From Steinernema hermaphroditum (lineage: Eukaryota > Nematoda > Chromadorea > Rhabditida > Steinernematidae), in contig CM059621.1 of the NCBI GenBank assembly GCA_030435675.1, positions 17,608,001 through 17,672,000 of the forward strand: DNA of 64,000 nt, given 5' to 3'. Made by a program: the position numbers and the translations under genes. Below the pieces are notes generated by a model. That model ran no database searches and was not told where the DNA came from. It saw only the letters and a program-made list of their open reading frames with translations. Shown in pieces: positions 26,728-39,967 of this stretch (position 1 is its first letter; the number at the start of each line of letters is the position of its first letter).

Positions 26728-27460
26728 CTATGCCTAGATATTTAGGGTTTCGGGCGAGCGAAGCGAGCCCCGTATTCATTTTGCGTGCGCCTTAACATCG
26801 GACCTTTCCGCTAATTAACATCCAGACTTGGTTTTGAGCCCGGCTTAAAGTATACTCCATTTCACTGACCCAATTTGCCCTTCAGAATAGTAATGGACCA
26901 AATTAGGGCAGACAGGACGACAATTAAATTGAGAAGAGCAGCAAGTAATGTGCAGTGGACTACGGTGGGTACCAACTCTTAGTCATTAGTGATGCGCACC
27001 GCAACTTTGCGTTCTCCGTTTCCATTTTTCATTAGCGCACACTTGATCCAGCTGATGGTAACGACGATCATGAGGCTCTATAGCCTCTTAATGGCTGCCT
27101 CGTTCGCTCATAAATGCAGAGGCTTCGCAGTGCGAAGACAATATGCACTGGATAATGGATTTATCCCAAAAAGAAGCGCCGCTGGCTTGTTTCATCATTG
27201 CGTCGCCGAAGCCGCCTGCGGCTGATGCGCCAGGCACAGCAAAGCGGCCGCTGCTAAAAGATGCAATAATTGAAAGAACTCGTAAAATGCATGGAATTGC
27301 GTGTTCGCTTCTTTTGCATAGCTAATGCGGGGCCAGGCCGCCGCCGAATTCTATTCCACCGCTGCGGCCACTGCGCCACGCCTCGAAGGACGACCCCACT
27401 TGCCCTTCTTTGTCTTCTCCGCGCATTTCTTCAGTAGGCGGCTGACTTCATCGGCTCATC

Positions 27461-29171
<1,711 letters not shown>

Positions 29172-29771
29172 TCTTGCTGTTAAATGTTTATATTTTGTTA
29201 CGTTTGAAAACTTTTATCGATGTCAAATTGCCATTCGCTTGTTCGCTGATGTTAGATTTTGGAAGGACCCCGATAAACAATACTGGAACCATATTATAGA
29301 GCATTAAATACAGAAGATGGATAAGCTTCTACTTTTTCTGTGCTTCTACAAACACGTAAAAACAACACCGAAACGTCTATTGACATTACACGACGATGCA
29401 GCTACTTAAGGTAGCGTCATTAATCCGGAGTGTGCAAATTTCCGCCGCACCGCCCATCACCTCGGATATCTCGCATTCCCTTATTTATCCACGATAAATC
29501 ACAACGAATCGAATGCCGAATCAAATGATTTTCGAAACGAAAGTCGAACGAAACTCGACCGAACAAAGTAAATTTCCGAGATCACTTGGAACAAATGTGT
29601 TTCCCGCAACGATCCCACCCACAGTATTTCCAATGGCCTCGCGTAAACCAACAACGGCGACGGCTGTCCTAAAGTATTTCGAATTTTGCTGGTGTGTGCT
29701 TCGCGAGGACTACGAGCGTTCTATTTAGATGTTACTTATTTCATCCGTATTTGCAGGGTTAATCGTTGAAA
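29172..29771. other. Intergenic region, beta-tubulin to rpl-1
   Basis: 600 bp with no supported gene. TATTTGCAG ending near 29757 looks like a trans-splice acceptor 14 bp before the rpl-1 ATG. Confidence 0.5.
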
Positions 29772-30633
29772 ATGAGTAAGATTACTCGTGACACGCTCAA
29801 TGAGTGCATCGCTGAGGTGCTGAAGGGCGCCCAGGAGAAGAAGCGCAAGTTCCGTGAGACCGTGGAGCTCCAGATCGCTCTGAAGAACTACGATCCCCAG
29901 AAGGACAAGCGTTTCAGCGGATCCGTCAGGTGAATGCCTACTCTCATTTGAGCGACCACGGAGAGCAGGAAGTCAATTTTCAATTGGCGGACCTTTACCC
30001 AGGGTCTTAAATAAATTGGGGAGGAAATCTTCGGATTTCCGAGACAGTTAATTCTGTCCCTGCAAACCGTGAGTTGTGCAGTTTTACTGCTCTAGCCTTT
30101 TCTCTACTGGTGTACAGGATTACTTATTTTATGCATTTAGACTGAAGAACATCCCCCGCCCCAGCATGAAGGTCTGCGTTCTTGGTGACCAGCAGCACTG
30201 CGATGAGGCCAACGCTAACGGAATCCCGTGCATGAACGCCGACGATCTGAAGAAGCTCAACAAGAACAAGAAGCTCATCAAGAAGCTCGCCAAGTCCTAC
30301 GACGCTTTCCTCGCCTCGGAAGCCCTTATCAAGCAGATCCCGCGTATCTTGGGTCCCGGACTTAACAAGGCCGGAAAGTTCCCTTCTGTCGTCTCCCACT
30401 CTGAGCCTCTCAACAACAAGATCGAGGAGGTGCGCTCCACCATCAAGTTCCAAATGAAGAAGGTTCTCTGCCTTTCCGTTGCTGTCGGACACGTCGAGAT
30501 GTCGCACGAAGAGCTCGCCGCCAATATCTCGCTCTCCATCAACTTCCTTGTTTCGCTCCTGAAGAAGAACTGGCAGAACGTCCGTGCCCTCAACGTCAAG
30601 TCAACCATGGGACCTGCCCAGCGCCTGTACTAG
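29772..30633 (+). CDS. rpl-1: 60S ribosomal protein L10a (uL1)
   Basis: uL1 forms the mobile L1 stalk of the large ribosomal subunit that guides tRNA exit. Two exons, 29772-29929 and 30141-30633, join in phase to 216 residues, the usual length. Diagnostic stretches are [67 protein letters not shown] and [11 protein letters not shown]. Exon sequence is GC-rich at third positions relative to flanks, as expected of a highly expressed gene. The 211-bp intron holds a UUCG-capped hairpin noted separately. Confidence 0.96.
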
Positions 30634-31525
30634 ACTGTTGATTTCATTTGTTTTGTTGTTTTGAAGTAAACTTTGTTGTTACGAGTTGTCCATCTTGCGG
30701 GAGGATGTGTTGCGCATCTGTCTATGGTGGTTACCTTTGGTTGCGGTGGACTTGAGTGGTGTCGTTGTCGTTACTTTATTTCGCTTATCTTAGAACATTT
30801 TGATCAGTGTTGCTTAGGAAGCAGTTACGATTGTAGCTCGCTTGCGCGAAGCGTGCATTACAAGACCAAAAATCTTTGGCTTATATTTTATCGCATTGGC
30901 CAAATCTGTGTTCGCTCAAAATGGTGAAAGTGAACGCTGCTATAGGTACGTGAGACGAAGACGGCGCTGAGAAAATTCTGCAGCGCAGGAAGGCTGTAGC
31001 TTTAGTTCTGCAATTCTGCAGCGAAGTTAAGGTCTGTAGTTAGTGGCGCTGTCAAGACTTGAGTGCTCCCCGTCTATTTATTCAGTAGTTTCCAAAGACT
31101 TCTCTTTATTAGTTTTTATAGTTTCCGATCCCCGACACCGTGTGTCGGGGATCGGAAACTAAACTAGTGCCATCTTTTCCTCATGTAAAAGTTAAATAGA
31201 AGAACCTGTTTCCTCAAATTTTTTTTTCTTCTAAAATCAAAGAATTCTTCCCTACTCTCATACTTACTCCATTCGTTATCGGTTCGTTCTGGCCTTTTTT
31301 CGGTTGCTGTGTTGACTGTGGGTTTCAACGGGAAATCGCGACACTACGGTAAATTTCGGCTTTGGCGCGACATTTTGCTTGGTGCGAATGCGCGCGATGG
31401 CACTGCTTTCGTTCGAGCGATGCGTTGTTGGTGCGTTATTGGCGTCGCCTGGGATGTGTGGCGACGCATTTATGGCCTCCTCGACTACAAGCTAACAGGA
31501 TTCCTTGCAGGGTTCCTATTTAACC
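30634..31525. other. Intergenic region, rpl-1 to Tra2-like gene
   Basis: About 0.9 kb. It contains the perfect hairpin at 31119-31161 and no supported coding exon. CCTTGCAG ending at 31510 is a likely trans-splice acceptor for the next gene. Confidence 0.5.
31119..31161. repeat. Perfect 20-bp inverted repeat with 3-nt loop
   Basis: The arms TAGTTTCCGATCCCCGACAC (31119-31138) and its exact reverse complement (31142-31161) are separated only by CGT. The stem is GC-rich in its upper half. Confidence 0.9.
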
Positions 31526-32817
31526 ATGAGCGACGTTGATGCGAAGAGTGATCACGAACGCAGCCCGTCACCGGCTGTAAACGGCAATGGAAACGGCAAA
31601 GCCGGAAGCCGTTCGCCCTCTCCCGATCCGGAACCGCGCTCTCGTAGCGTGGAGCAGCGCCGCTCAGCTTCTCCCAAGAAGGGACGTTCTCGTTCACCTC
31701 GGCGGTCCCGTTCTCCCCGTCGGCGATCGCCTCGCCGCTCATCACCTCGCCGCCGTGACCACCGTCGCCGTTCTCGCTCTCGCACTTTTTCGCCTCCACG
31801 TCGCCATCATGATCGCCGAAGGTATGTTTTCTTCCCAGTCTAAAAAAAGATTTCAGCTACTCGTCATTTGGTACTTCTGCATTTATGTGTTGGCGGATTT
31901 TAGTTTTAGCTTTTTTTACGCACCCAGTCTTAGCCAAAATCGTCCATGTCGCTTAGACTGACACATAGCTGCAGAAGTACCATAACTTCTCCCGAGTCTT
32001 TTTTGTTATCTTGGAAGTTTTGTAGTGATGGGAAAGATGAAACTGTCGTCCCACTGTTCTCATTTCTCAATCAATATCAATTCAATAGGACAGCAATGCA
32101 ATTTCACATCAATCTCAACTCAATAGCGCCAACAATATCAGTCATGTAGAATTTTCAATGTGCCACGCAAAGACCAGTGAGAATTGAATATACAAGCTCC
32201 TGAACAAAAGATCGCCCGCTCTGGTCCAGTCCACCATCTAGAGTACGTGAGCTCTGCGTCCGTTTCGTGTAGATCTGCAGCAGTGAACGTCGTCAATCAT
32301 CTTGGGTCCAATCTGATTTCAAAGGTTGCATTTTACCCTTTTTTAATTCGTTTATTTCAGCCGCTCGCCTCGCTTCCGTCGCCGCTCTCCGCATGGCGGT
32401 CGCCGCTTCGGAGGTGGTCGTTATGGAGATGGCCGCGAGAACCCCGACCCATGCAGCTGCCTAGGAGTCTTCGGGATGAGCATCAACACCAATGAGAAGG
32501 ACCTGCGGGATATCTTTGGCAGCTACGGCGAAATTGAATCTGTTCAAATCGTCTATGATCGCAATACAGGACGCTCTCGTGGTTTCGGCTTTGTTTACTT
32601 TGCGAGCACCCGTGAAGCTGCCAGAGTAAGTACAGCGTTCTGCTCACAGAGAATGATGGATTCTTTCTAGGCCAAGGAAGCTCTACGTGACACCAACATC
32701 GATGGAGCTCGTGTACGCATTGATTTCTCGGTGACAAAGTGCGGAGGACCGGACAGACGTCGACGCTCGCGCAGCAGAAGCCCACGCCGCACCCGCCGTT
32801 CCCGCTCGCGCTCCTAA
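31526..32817 (+). CDS. rsp-8: Transformer-2-type SR splicing factor
   Basis: A splicing regulator with the Tra2 layout: RS domain, one RRM, glycine-rich linker and second RS domain. Exons 31526-31821, 32361-32625 and 32671-32817 join in phase to 235 residues. The first RS region (about residues 30-110) is rich in RSPRR and SRSR. The RRM has RNP2-like CLGVFGMS and RNP1 RGFGFVYF, with LRDIFGSYGEIESVQIVYD between them. The C-terminus ends in a short RS tail (RRSRSRSPRRTRRSRSRS). The symbol is that of the C. elegans Tra2-like gene and is given by resemblance. Intron 1 (539 bp) is long for this locus and could hold a regulatory exon. Convergent with dpyd-1, 152 bp apart. Confidence 0.9.
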
Positions 32818-32948
32818 CTCTGCTAGTTGCTAGCAATTTCGTTCATTGGTTGTTGTCCTTTGTTATTGACTGTGCATTATGTCGTTCTTTGGGTATCTTT
32901 TCCATGCGAGGAATATGTGCCCACTCCGTGATCATTATTACCGTTAAA

Positions 32949-32954
32949 TTTATT
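32949..32954 (-). terminator. Poly(A) signal AATAAA of dpyd-1
   Basis: AATAAA on the minus strand (TTTATT on plus) lies 15 bases beyond the dpyd-1 stop codon, implying a very short 3' UTR in the narrow gap to the convergent Tra2-like gene. Confidence 0.5.
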
Positions 32955-32969
32955 CATCCCAAATATCGT

Positions 32970-35900
32970 TTAGTTGGTGCTCAACACAATTTTCACTTTT
33001 CCGTTTTCGACGCTGGCCGGTTCGGGATTGCCGTTGCTGAGACCGTTGCTCGGTGGGATACCTCGTTTCGGGGCCTTCCAGGTGGTGCGAGGAACCATTT
33101 GAATGCATTCGGGGACGGGACAAACGCTGTGGCACAGGGTGCAGCCAGTGCAGTCATCGGTTACAAAAGCGCGGTGTGTTGCTTTGTCGAAAGTGATGGC
33201 CTGGTAGCCGCTGTCGTTGCATGTCATGTAGCATTTTCCGCAATTTATGCAAAGGTCCTGAAATAAGAAAATAGTTTGCATGTACATGGACAATACAAAG
33301 AAGCGAGCACCACTATGTGCGAAGAAAATCTGAGCATGGAAGCAAACTTACATCGTCAATGAGAGCGACCTTCTGCTGCTTGTTGTCAAGCTCGTTGTAC
33401 GAGCCGATCTGAGAGAGAGCACTGCCGATAACATCTTTGATGGCCGGAATGATCTCGGGCTGGTTATCAGGACGCGAAGTGAATTCGACGTCGACGGTGG
33501 AGAGAAGATCCTTCTGCTGAAGCATCTTTCTTTCCAGATTGCTTTTCTCGACGCGGAATTTTCCGAAATTCGGGAGGTGACTATCCTTAAGCAGTGGGGG
33601 CTTTCCGAGTTGGTGCTTCTCCACGGGTGGACTCTGGCCGTCCCACTGACGGAGGGCCTTCACTCCCTTCAGGTAAAGAAGGGCTTTCAGACCGATACAG
33701 TAATCCTGGATGACCGTGAAATCTTGATTCTGTACGGCCGAGCACACTTGGAGAACGGAGGCGCCCGCGTTCAAGAACTGGAGACCCGTTTCGGCGCTTT
33801 CGATGCCTCCGGTAGCGAGAATGGGGAAACCGGGAAGAGCGTTGGCGATGGCGGAGACGGCACGGAGGGCGATGGGCCGGATGGCGGAGCCGGACATGCC
33901 TCCGTAGGTGGTGCGCTTCTCGATGCCGACGGCGGGCCACGCCGACGCATCGGCCTTCAAGCTCATCAGGCCAGAGACGGTATTTGTGGCGGTGACTCCG
34001 TCGGCGCCTCCCTCTTTGGCTGCTGTCGCGATCTTCCGAACATCGGTGATATTGGGAGTCATCTTGGCAAAGAAGGGGATTTTGACCGCAGAACGCACCC
34101 ACTGAAAATGAGAACAGTGAGACCCGGGATCCAGAATTCAGAGCCTTGTCCACTTACCTTACAGATTGATCGGACCATATCGGGGTCCTGACCACAGGCG
34201 AGACCCATTCCACGCTCTCCCATTCCATGGGGACACGAGAGATTCAGCTCAATGGCGTCAGAGCCCGCCTCTTCGGCCAGTTTCGCTAGCTCAATCCAGT
34301 CGTCCTGGTTGAAGCTGCACATGATGGAGGCGATGACAATCTTCGTCGGATGGTCGCGCTTCAACTCGCGAATGCACTGGCACCAGTAGGCAGCCGTCTT
34401 CTCCGAGATGAGCTCGATGTTGAGGAAGGAACCCTGGCCGGGGCCGTACAGAGGACCACTGGTTGTTCCGCGAACGATGCGAGGAGAGACGTTCGTGACA
34501 AGGTCTTTGTCGAGGCCGAAAGTCTTCGTCAGCACGAAGCCCCAGCCCTGCTCGAAGGCACGCCGAATCATCGGACCCGAAGTGGTGGGCGGCGCCGATG
34601 CAAGACCGAACGGATTCTCGAATTTGATTCCACACATCTCGACGCTGATGTCCACGTTGTCGATAGGAGTGTAGAACATCGGCATCTTCGGTTCCAGACC
34701 CACTTCGTTGCCGTGGAGAGTTTGCAGGTAGCGGTGAATGTGCCAAGCGGCCACCTTTCCATCGTTCACGGATTCCACCGTTGTCTCAGCGACGCCGCCG
34801 ACGTCGCCACCACAGAAGACCCATGGTTCGCTGCTCTGCTGGGTAGTGCTGTCGACTTCGGGAGTTCCCCACTTGTTCAGCTTGATGGGTGACAGGGCTT
34901 CCACGACTAAAAAAGACCATTAAAAGTCAGTGGTACGATACGTGACCCTTTTGGTTCACCCACGGTGATCTGTATAAGATAGTTGCTCTTACCTTCAGGG
35001 TCGAGAAGAGTGGAGCCGAAGGCGCTGATGACGTAATCAGCCTTGAGGGTAAGGGTCTGATCTTCATCGTCGTACCAATGGCCTTCATCATCCTGTTCCT
35101 GCTTGGTAAACTCCATGGAAACGATTCGGCCATCCTTGACGTTCACTTTCTTTGGCGCCATGAAAGGCATGAACTCGCACTTCTCTTCGCGAGCGGCTTC
35201 CATCTAAAATGTGGAATGATACCCTTTGTCTCTCGGAGACCTCATCATTTCATCATAGGTCTTCTCAACTACTGAAGTGTGACCTACCTCTTCAGGAACG
35301 GCTCGAATCGATGTGAATCCCTTCCGGAACACTACGGTAACCTTCGACGCGCCACATCGGAGAGCCGAAGTGGCACAGTCAAAAGCCGTATCTCCAGCGC
35401 CGAGAACGAGAACTCGGCCCTTCAGTTGGGGCAGTTCAGTGGACTTGCAGGCGCACATTCCGGGCTTGCTCGCCTTGCTCACAAGAGGAAGGTAGTCTTT
35501 GGACGTGTAGAAGCCGTGGGACATCTCGAGACCCTTGAAGATGCCGATCTTCTTCGGTTCAGGCATTCCGATTCCGACGAAAACGGCCTTGTTGCCCTCT
35601 TCGCGCAGTTTCTCCAGCGTGATATCGTCTTTGGCGAGCTTTCTGCCAGTGACAATCTTAACGCCGATGTCCTTGGCCAGCTGGATCTCGAAATCGACCA
35701 CCGAGTAGGGGAGACGGAATTGGGGAATTTCGGATGAGCTAAGACCGCCGATGAAGTCTTGTTTCTCATAGATCGTGATGTCCGTGTAACCGAGACGGGC
35801 CAGGAAGCTGGCACAGGAAATGCTAGCCGGTCCACAGCCAATTAGAGCGATGGCCTGATTGTGACTCTCGTTGCGGGAGGCGACGATCTCATCGGAGACC

Positions 35901-38354
35901 ACTTGGCGGATGTTCATCTTTTTGAAGATCTGGAAATATTGAGTTAAACTAATAAGGGAGAGAGTGTTTTGATTGAATGTATCCAGAGAAGCCGATCGAG
36001 TTCGAAATCCAAACGAGTCCGAGTCCGGTTTTTCGGACTCGTCGGAATGACTGAATGTATCATTGTGATTACCTCAGTGGCAAAATGCTGAAGTCCACCA
36101 ATGTTGATAGGTCCTTCTTCGCTCGCATAGAGATTACACGATCCAACACACAAGTCGGAAGTGGGACAGATCATTCCACAGGTAAGACCAAGAGGATTGT
36201 CCGAGAGGATCTGACGGGCGGCGCCATAGTAGTTCTCAAAAGCATACTATTGATAGCATGTACTTCACTGCTGACACACCTTGTTAGCGATGCTCGTAAT
36301 GAACGTTTTGATGTCGAGTTGAGTAGGACAACTCTTCTGGCAAGGAGCATCGGCACATTTCAGGCAGCGCGACGCTTCCTTCAAGGCACCACGTTCCGAG
36401 AGAGTTGTGTGCTTGATGTCCCGGAAATCGTTGGCGTAGACGTTGCTACAGGACTGCAAGAATCCACGTGGTTCGGTTAAGTCGACGCTACTTACAGTAC
36501 AGCCTTTATCGGCGTTACGCTTCCAGTTGTGTTTGTCCTTCTTCGTAATCGCAGTGGGCGTTACTTTGGCAGTTTTGTTGACGCGAGGGTTCAGTTCGAG
36601 GATGGACTGAAATGGCAGGATCGAATTTACTGTATGTGTTAATAAAAATGCACTCGGTTTGTTATCTATTAGTGCTCACAAGGGAGCTGCTGCCAAATTT
36701 CAGCAAAATCGACGGGGAGCACCGTGAAATGTTCCCATGTAAGAGTTTATGAGTGACAAACTAGGGCATTGTTCGATTTTGAAGTATTATTCTTCTTTGA
36801 AGTGTTCCACATGATAAGGTGTGCGCGGGCGTTTCGCTATGCGACAAACGCGATTGTGTGGCGAATGGAGAAGCGAGTCGATTAGTGGGGAAACGTTTTT
36901 GACCTTGGTTCTCCTGATAAAGCGTTTGGTGGTCGGTAGCAAAGGAGAAAGGATAGTGAAACGAGATGAAGTGGTGCACAAAACACAAGAAAAGTGAACT
37001 ATCACTAAGGAGGCGAGAACCTGTTTGAGCAGGAAAATGCGGTGGTGCATAAGGCTCGAAGAAGAAGACCACGTGTAATGAGAAACTGGAAGTTAGTGTG
37101 ATCAATGACAGTGTTTCAAAATATAAAGCGAATGAAAATTTCGAATATCCTGGATTTTGGATGGGGATATGGGCTGTATTTTGGATCTACCATTTAGTAA
37201 TTTCAAATAGTAGAAGTAGCCTAACTCTTTTAGACAAAACCATGAATTGACCGATGAAGTTCGGATGTTTATTTGGTGTGGACTTCAGTCGCACATGCGA
37301 TTTTTCGGCTTCTTATCAATAGGCACGTCGTGGTTGAGGGCCACGTTTTTCATACGTGACGCGTAGACGTGACTGTGTGGCATATGGCCCTTTTCTTATC
37401 AGATGCATCCAAAAATGGAAGTTCAATAGTGAATGCGACAAAAACGGAGATTTAACGGCGTTAGCGTATTTTACGGCTGCTACGATAGCTAAACAGGAAC
37501 AAAGACTGCAAGTGCCTTAATCGAAGATCGCAGTCAATATAACCACACGACTAAAATAAAAAGGTAATATTCTTTCTGCACCATTAGGGTGCACCACTTT
37601 TGACTGATTGGAAATAGTGACTCTTCTAGAGGCCAGTGCTTCTACCATATAGAGATCCAAAAGGTCAGCAGAACAGCTCAAAATGTTGACCACTGGAGTG
37701 AGTTGGTGTTCCAGATCCATAGACACTTTAGTCTTAAGACAAAGTGCACAAACAGACGGTGCAGTTGGTTCTATGTTGTTCCGAGCGTCAGTTGTCAGAG
37801 TGAACTTGCTGTGACAAAGTAAAAAAAATGGTTACCTAAGCTTCATGGTTTTGAGACCTATGTATAAGCTTTCTCGGATAAAACAGTTGGGACCACGCAA
37901 AAGACTAGCTGAAGCTCAAATTTTTTTCTATCTACCAATGTTTATAACACTGTATCCATGGGATAGCTACAAGAACGCCCGTTACATTGTCTTATCTTTC
38001 TGGAAATCACGAATAACGATGTTTTCAAGATGTGAAGGCCCTTTTTGAGAAAGTAAACATGGGGGTGTGACATCACGTGACAGTCACGAGCGACATTTCT
38101 ACAGCCTCTTCTAAGCCAAATTCGACTATGACCTGTTCAAAAAATAAGGCAGCAGTAATCTGGTGAATCTTCACCTTTCCACCACTTACTACACCCTTGT
38201 AGAAGTCGAAATGGTTCCTATTTCCGTCCCTAATTCCTGTAGAGTTTAAATCTGATCTCTGGTCTCTTCGAAGAAAGACCCTTTGTCATTGAGAGGTCGC
38301 GAAAGAGCTCACCTCGATGTCCGGTGTGTCCTGGCTGATGATCGGAGGGGCCAT
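32970..38354 (-). CDS. dpyd-1: Dihydropyrimidine dehydrogenase (NADP+)
   Basis: Catalyses the first, rate-limiting step of uracil and thymine breakdown, NADPH-dependent reduction of the 5,6 bond. Nine minus-strand exons (38354-38313, 36606-36496, 36453-36280, 36234-36073, 35929-35288, 35203-34993, 34906-34158, 34101-33352, 33257-32970) close in phase to 1042 residues. N-terminal Fe-S ligands appear in [14 protein letters not shown] and [17 protein letters not shown]. The FAD site is GCGPASISC and the NADPH site GAGDTAFDC. The FMN/pyrimidine barrel carries [20 protein letters not shown] with the catalytic Cys in GLACGQD. Two C-terminal 4Fe-4S motifs are [11 protein letters not shown] and [12 protein letters not shown]. 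Exon 1 encodes only [14 protein letters not shown] and sits 1.7 kb upstream, so it is somewhat less certain. Confidence 0.94.
36607..38312 (-). other. Long intron 1 of dpyd-1
   Basis: A 1.7-kb intron, by far the longest of the gene. Frames at 36761-37105 and 37517-37726 show no recognised domain and no conserved splice context, so no nested gene is called. Confidence 0.45.
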
Positions 38355-39967
38355 GCTCGGTTGAGAGTCGGGCAAAAGGTCACAGAAGGAGAGAGAAGAA
38401 GGGACGGGCGATTGGAAGAATGGTCGGGAACGCTATAGCCGTTATTAGCTGCTGCCGCTGCTCGGGAGACGACCACCGAAGGGCGAAAGCGGGCGGAGTC
38501 GGGCGCGATTGATCGCCGACAAACGAGATCTCCTGCTCTCCTGTGACGCCACTTTCTGATCACACCCTATAAGTCGCTGTTTGCACATCTGTTTGGTCTC
38601 AGCTAATTTATTTTTACAGCAATGCCTGGCTATTCATCACGACCAGCAGTCTTAGGATCCAATCTATCAACGCAGATCGTCTTGCTCTTGTCCTTTTCGA
38701 CGGACAGAAAGTAGAAAGTCAATGTCTTATTCTCATGATTTCAGCGTCTTTCCTCTTCAAAAAATGGATCCCCGAGATCTGCTGTTAAGAATATTGCTAA
38801 CAAAAGGTGACAATTGTGAAAGCTGTGCAGAGATTGCAAAAAATATTACAAATAAGTCTCCGTTTAATCGTCCTTGCAATGGAACGTCAAAAGATTAAAA
38901 ATGGCTACATGAATGATCCCCCATATATAAACGGAGAACCGACGGGTCCGTTGGTCTGTGTGTGTGTGTGTGTTTTTCCGTGCGCACGGAGAAAACACCC
39001 ACACAAAATAAGGACCCCGAGGGGAACCGAACCCGACACCGCCCAGTTACAAACGGAGAACGTTCGCAATGAGCCACACAGACAGTTGAGATGGTAGCAC
39101 TTTACGTCCACTACGTCTCTGCCGATGCTAGGTTTTGAGTTTTTTTGCAGTTTTTCAGTGATTTTTTGCATATTTTGTAACCAGCAGAGTCTCGGTTCGA
39201 GTTTCCTGAAATTTTACAATTTCTTGGCCCCAACTTCAGACCTTTGCATAAGCACCAATCTTGCCGTCCGCAAGGCTACTTGGCTTTTAGTAATTCGAAG
39301 GCGCGAATTCGCGCGCAGCCGCGTTTATCATACTTTTATGCGAAGATTCTATCGTTTGTTGTCAAACTGTTGCTTGAACCGTCCCATGAATTTTAAAGCG
39401 CACTTTTGGAAGAAAACGGAATAATTAATGCCGTGGGATCTGTTGGCGAATCCGCCTGAACTAGCTCGAGATAGCACATAAATCTATTTGGTTCCACAGG
39501 TAGAAACTGCTACATAACGTGAAATTTGTCAATTATATCAAATTCAATTCTCCGACACAATATTTGCAGAATAAACCCTAAATAATGATCATTTCAGCGG
39601 AGCCTCCAACTAGCGTAAGGCTGCGAAGGCAGTATGGTATTAGGCCAGGAAAAGGACAGGAGCAGCGCGAGCGAGATAGAGTCATCATTCGTGACAGTTC
39701 TTCGAAGTAGTCGCTGTTTATGGGAAAAAATTGTTGCTGGAAGAGTTTAAGGAAGTATCAGATTTGTCAGAAGACCTCGTATGAAAGAATACATTTGAGC
39801 GAGGCTAATGGACACGGACTTTAGTTTATCAATGGAATCAGCGCGGGAGACGGTGAAGAGCTTCTTGGCCACGACCCGTGCTTGACAGACAAAACCACAA
39901 ATTCATTATCACAACCAATAAAGCAGCTCTTCTGCGCACTGATATATTTACAATCGCCACTCTGAAA
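38355..39967. other. Intergenic region, dpyd-1 to syntaxin
   Basis: About 1.6 kb containing a (GT)n run near 38957-38971 and a tRNA-like block at 39010-39075. No supported coding exon. Confidence 0.4.
39010..39075 (-). repeat. tRNA-like block with B-box
   Basis: The minus strand reads GTGTCGGGTTCGGTTCCCC, close to the Pol III B-box, and lies next to a GT microsatellite. No complete cloverleaf was found, so a SINE-like or relic origin is more likely than a working tRNA gene. Confidence 0.3.

Larger units (their letters stand above)
25976..27460. other. Intergenic region with two tandem repeat arrays
   Basis: About 1.5 kb between dpl-1 and beta-tubulin. It holds arrays at 26227-26320 and 26638-26727 and a direct repeat pair at 26588/26752. 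A TCTTCAG site near 27434 may be the trans-splice acceptor of the tubulin mRNA. Confidence 0.5.

Noticed and set aside
33577..34191. 204-residue frame on the plus strand
   Set aside because: It is antisense to conserved exons of dihydropyrimidine dehydrogenase and has no family resemblance, so it is a shadow frame.
37517..37726. 69-residue minus-strand frame inside dpyd-1 intron 1
   Set aside because: The composition looks protein-like, but there is no recognised family, no start context and no partner exons.
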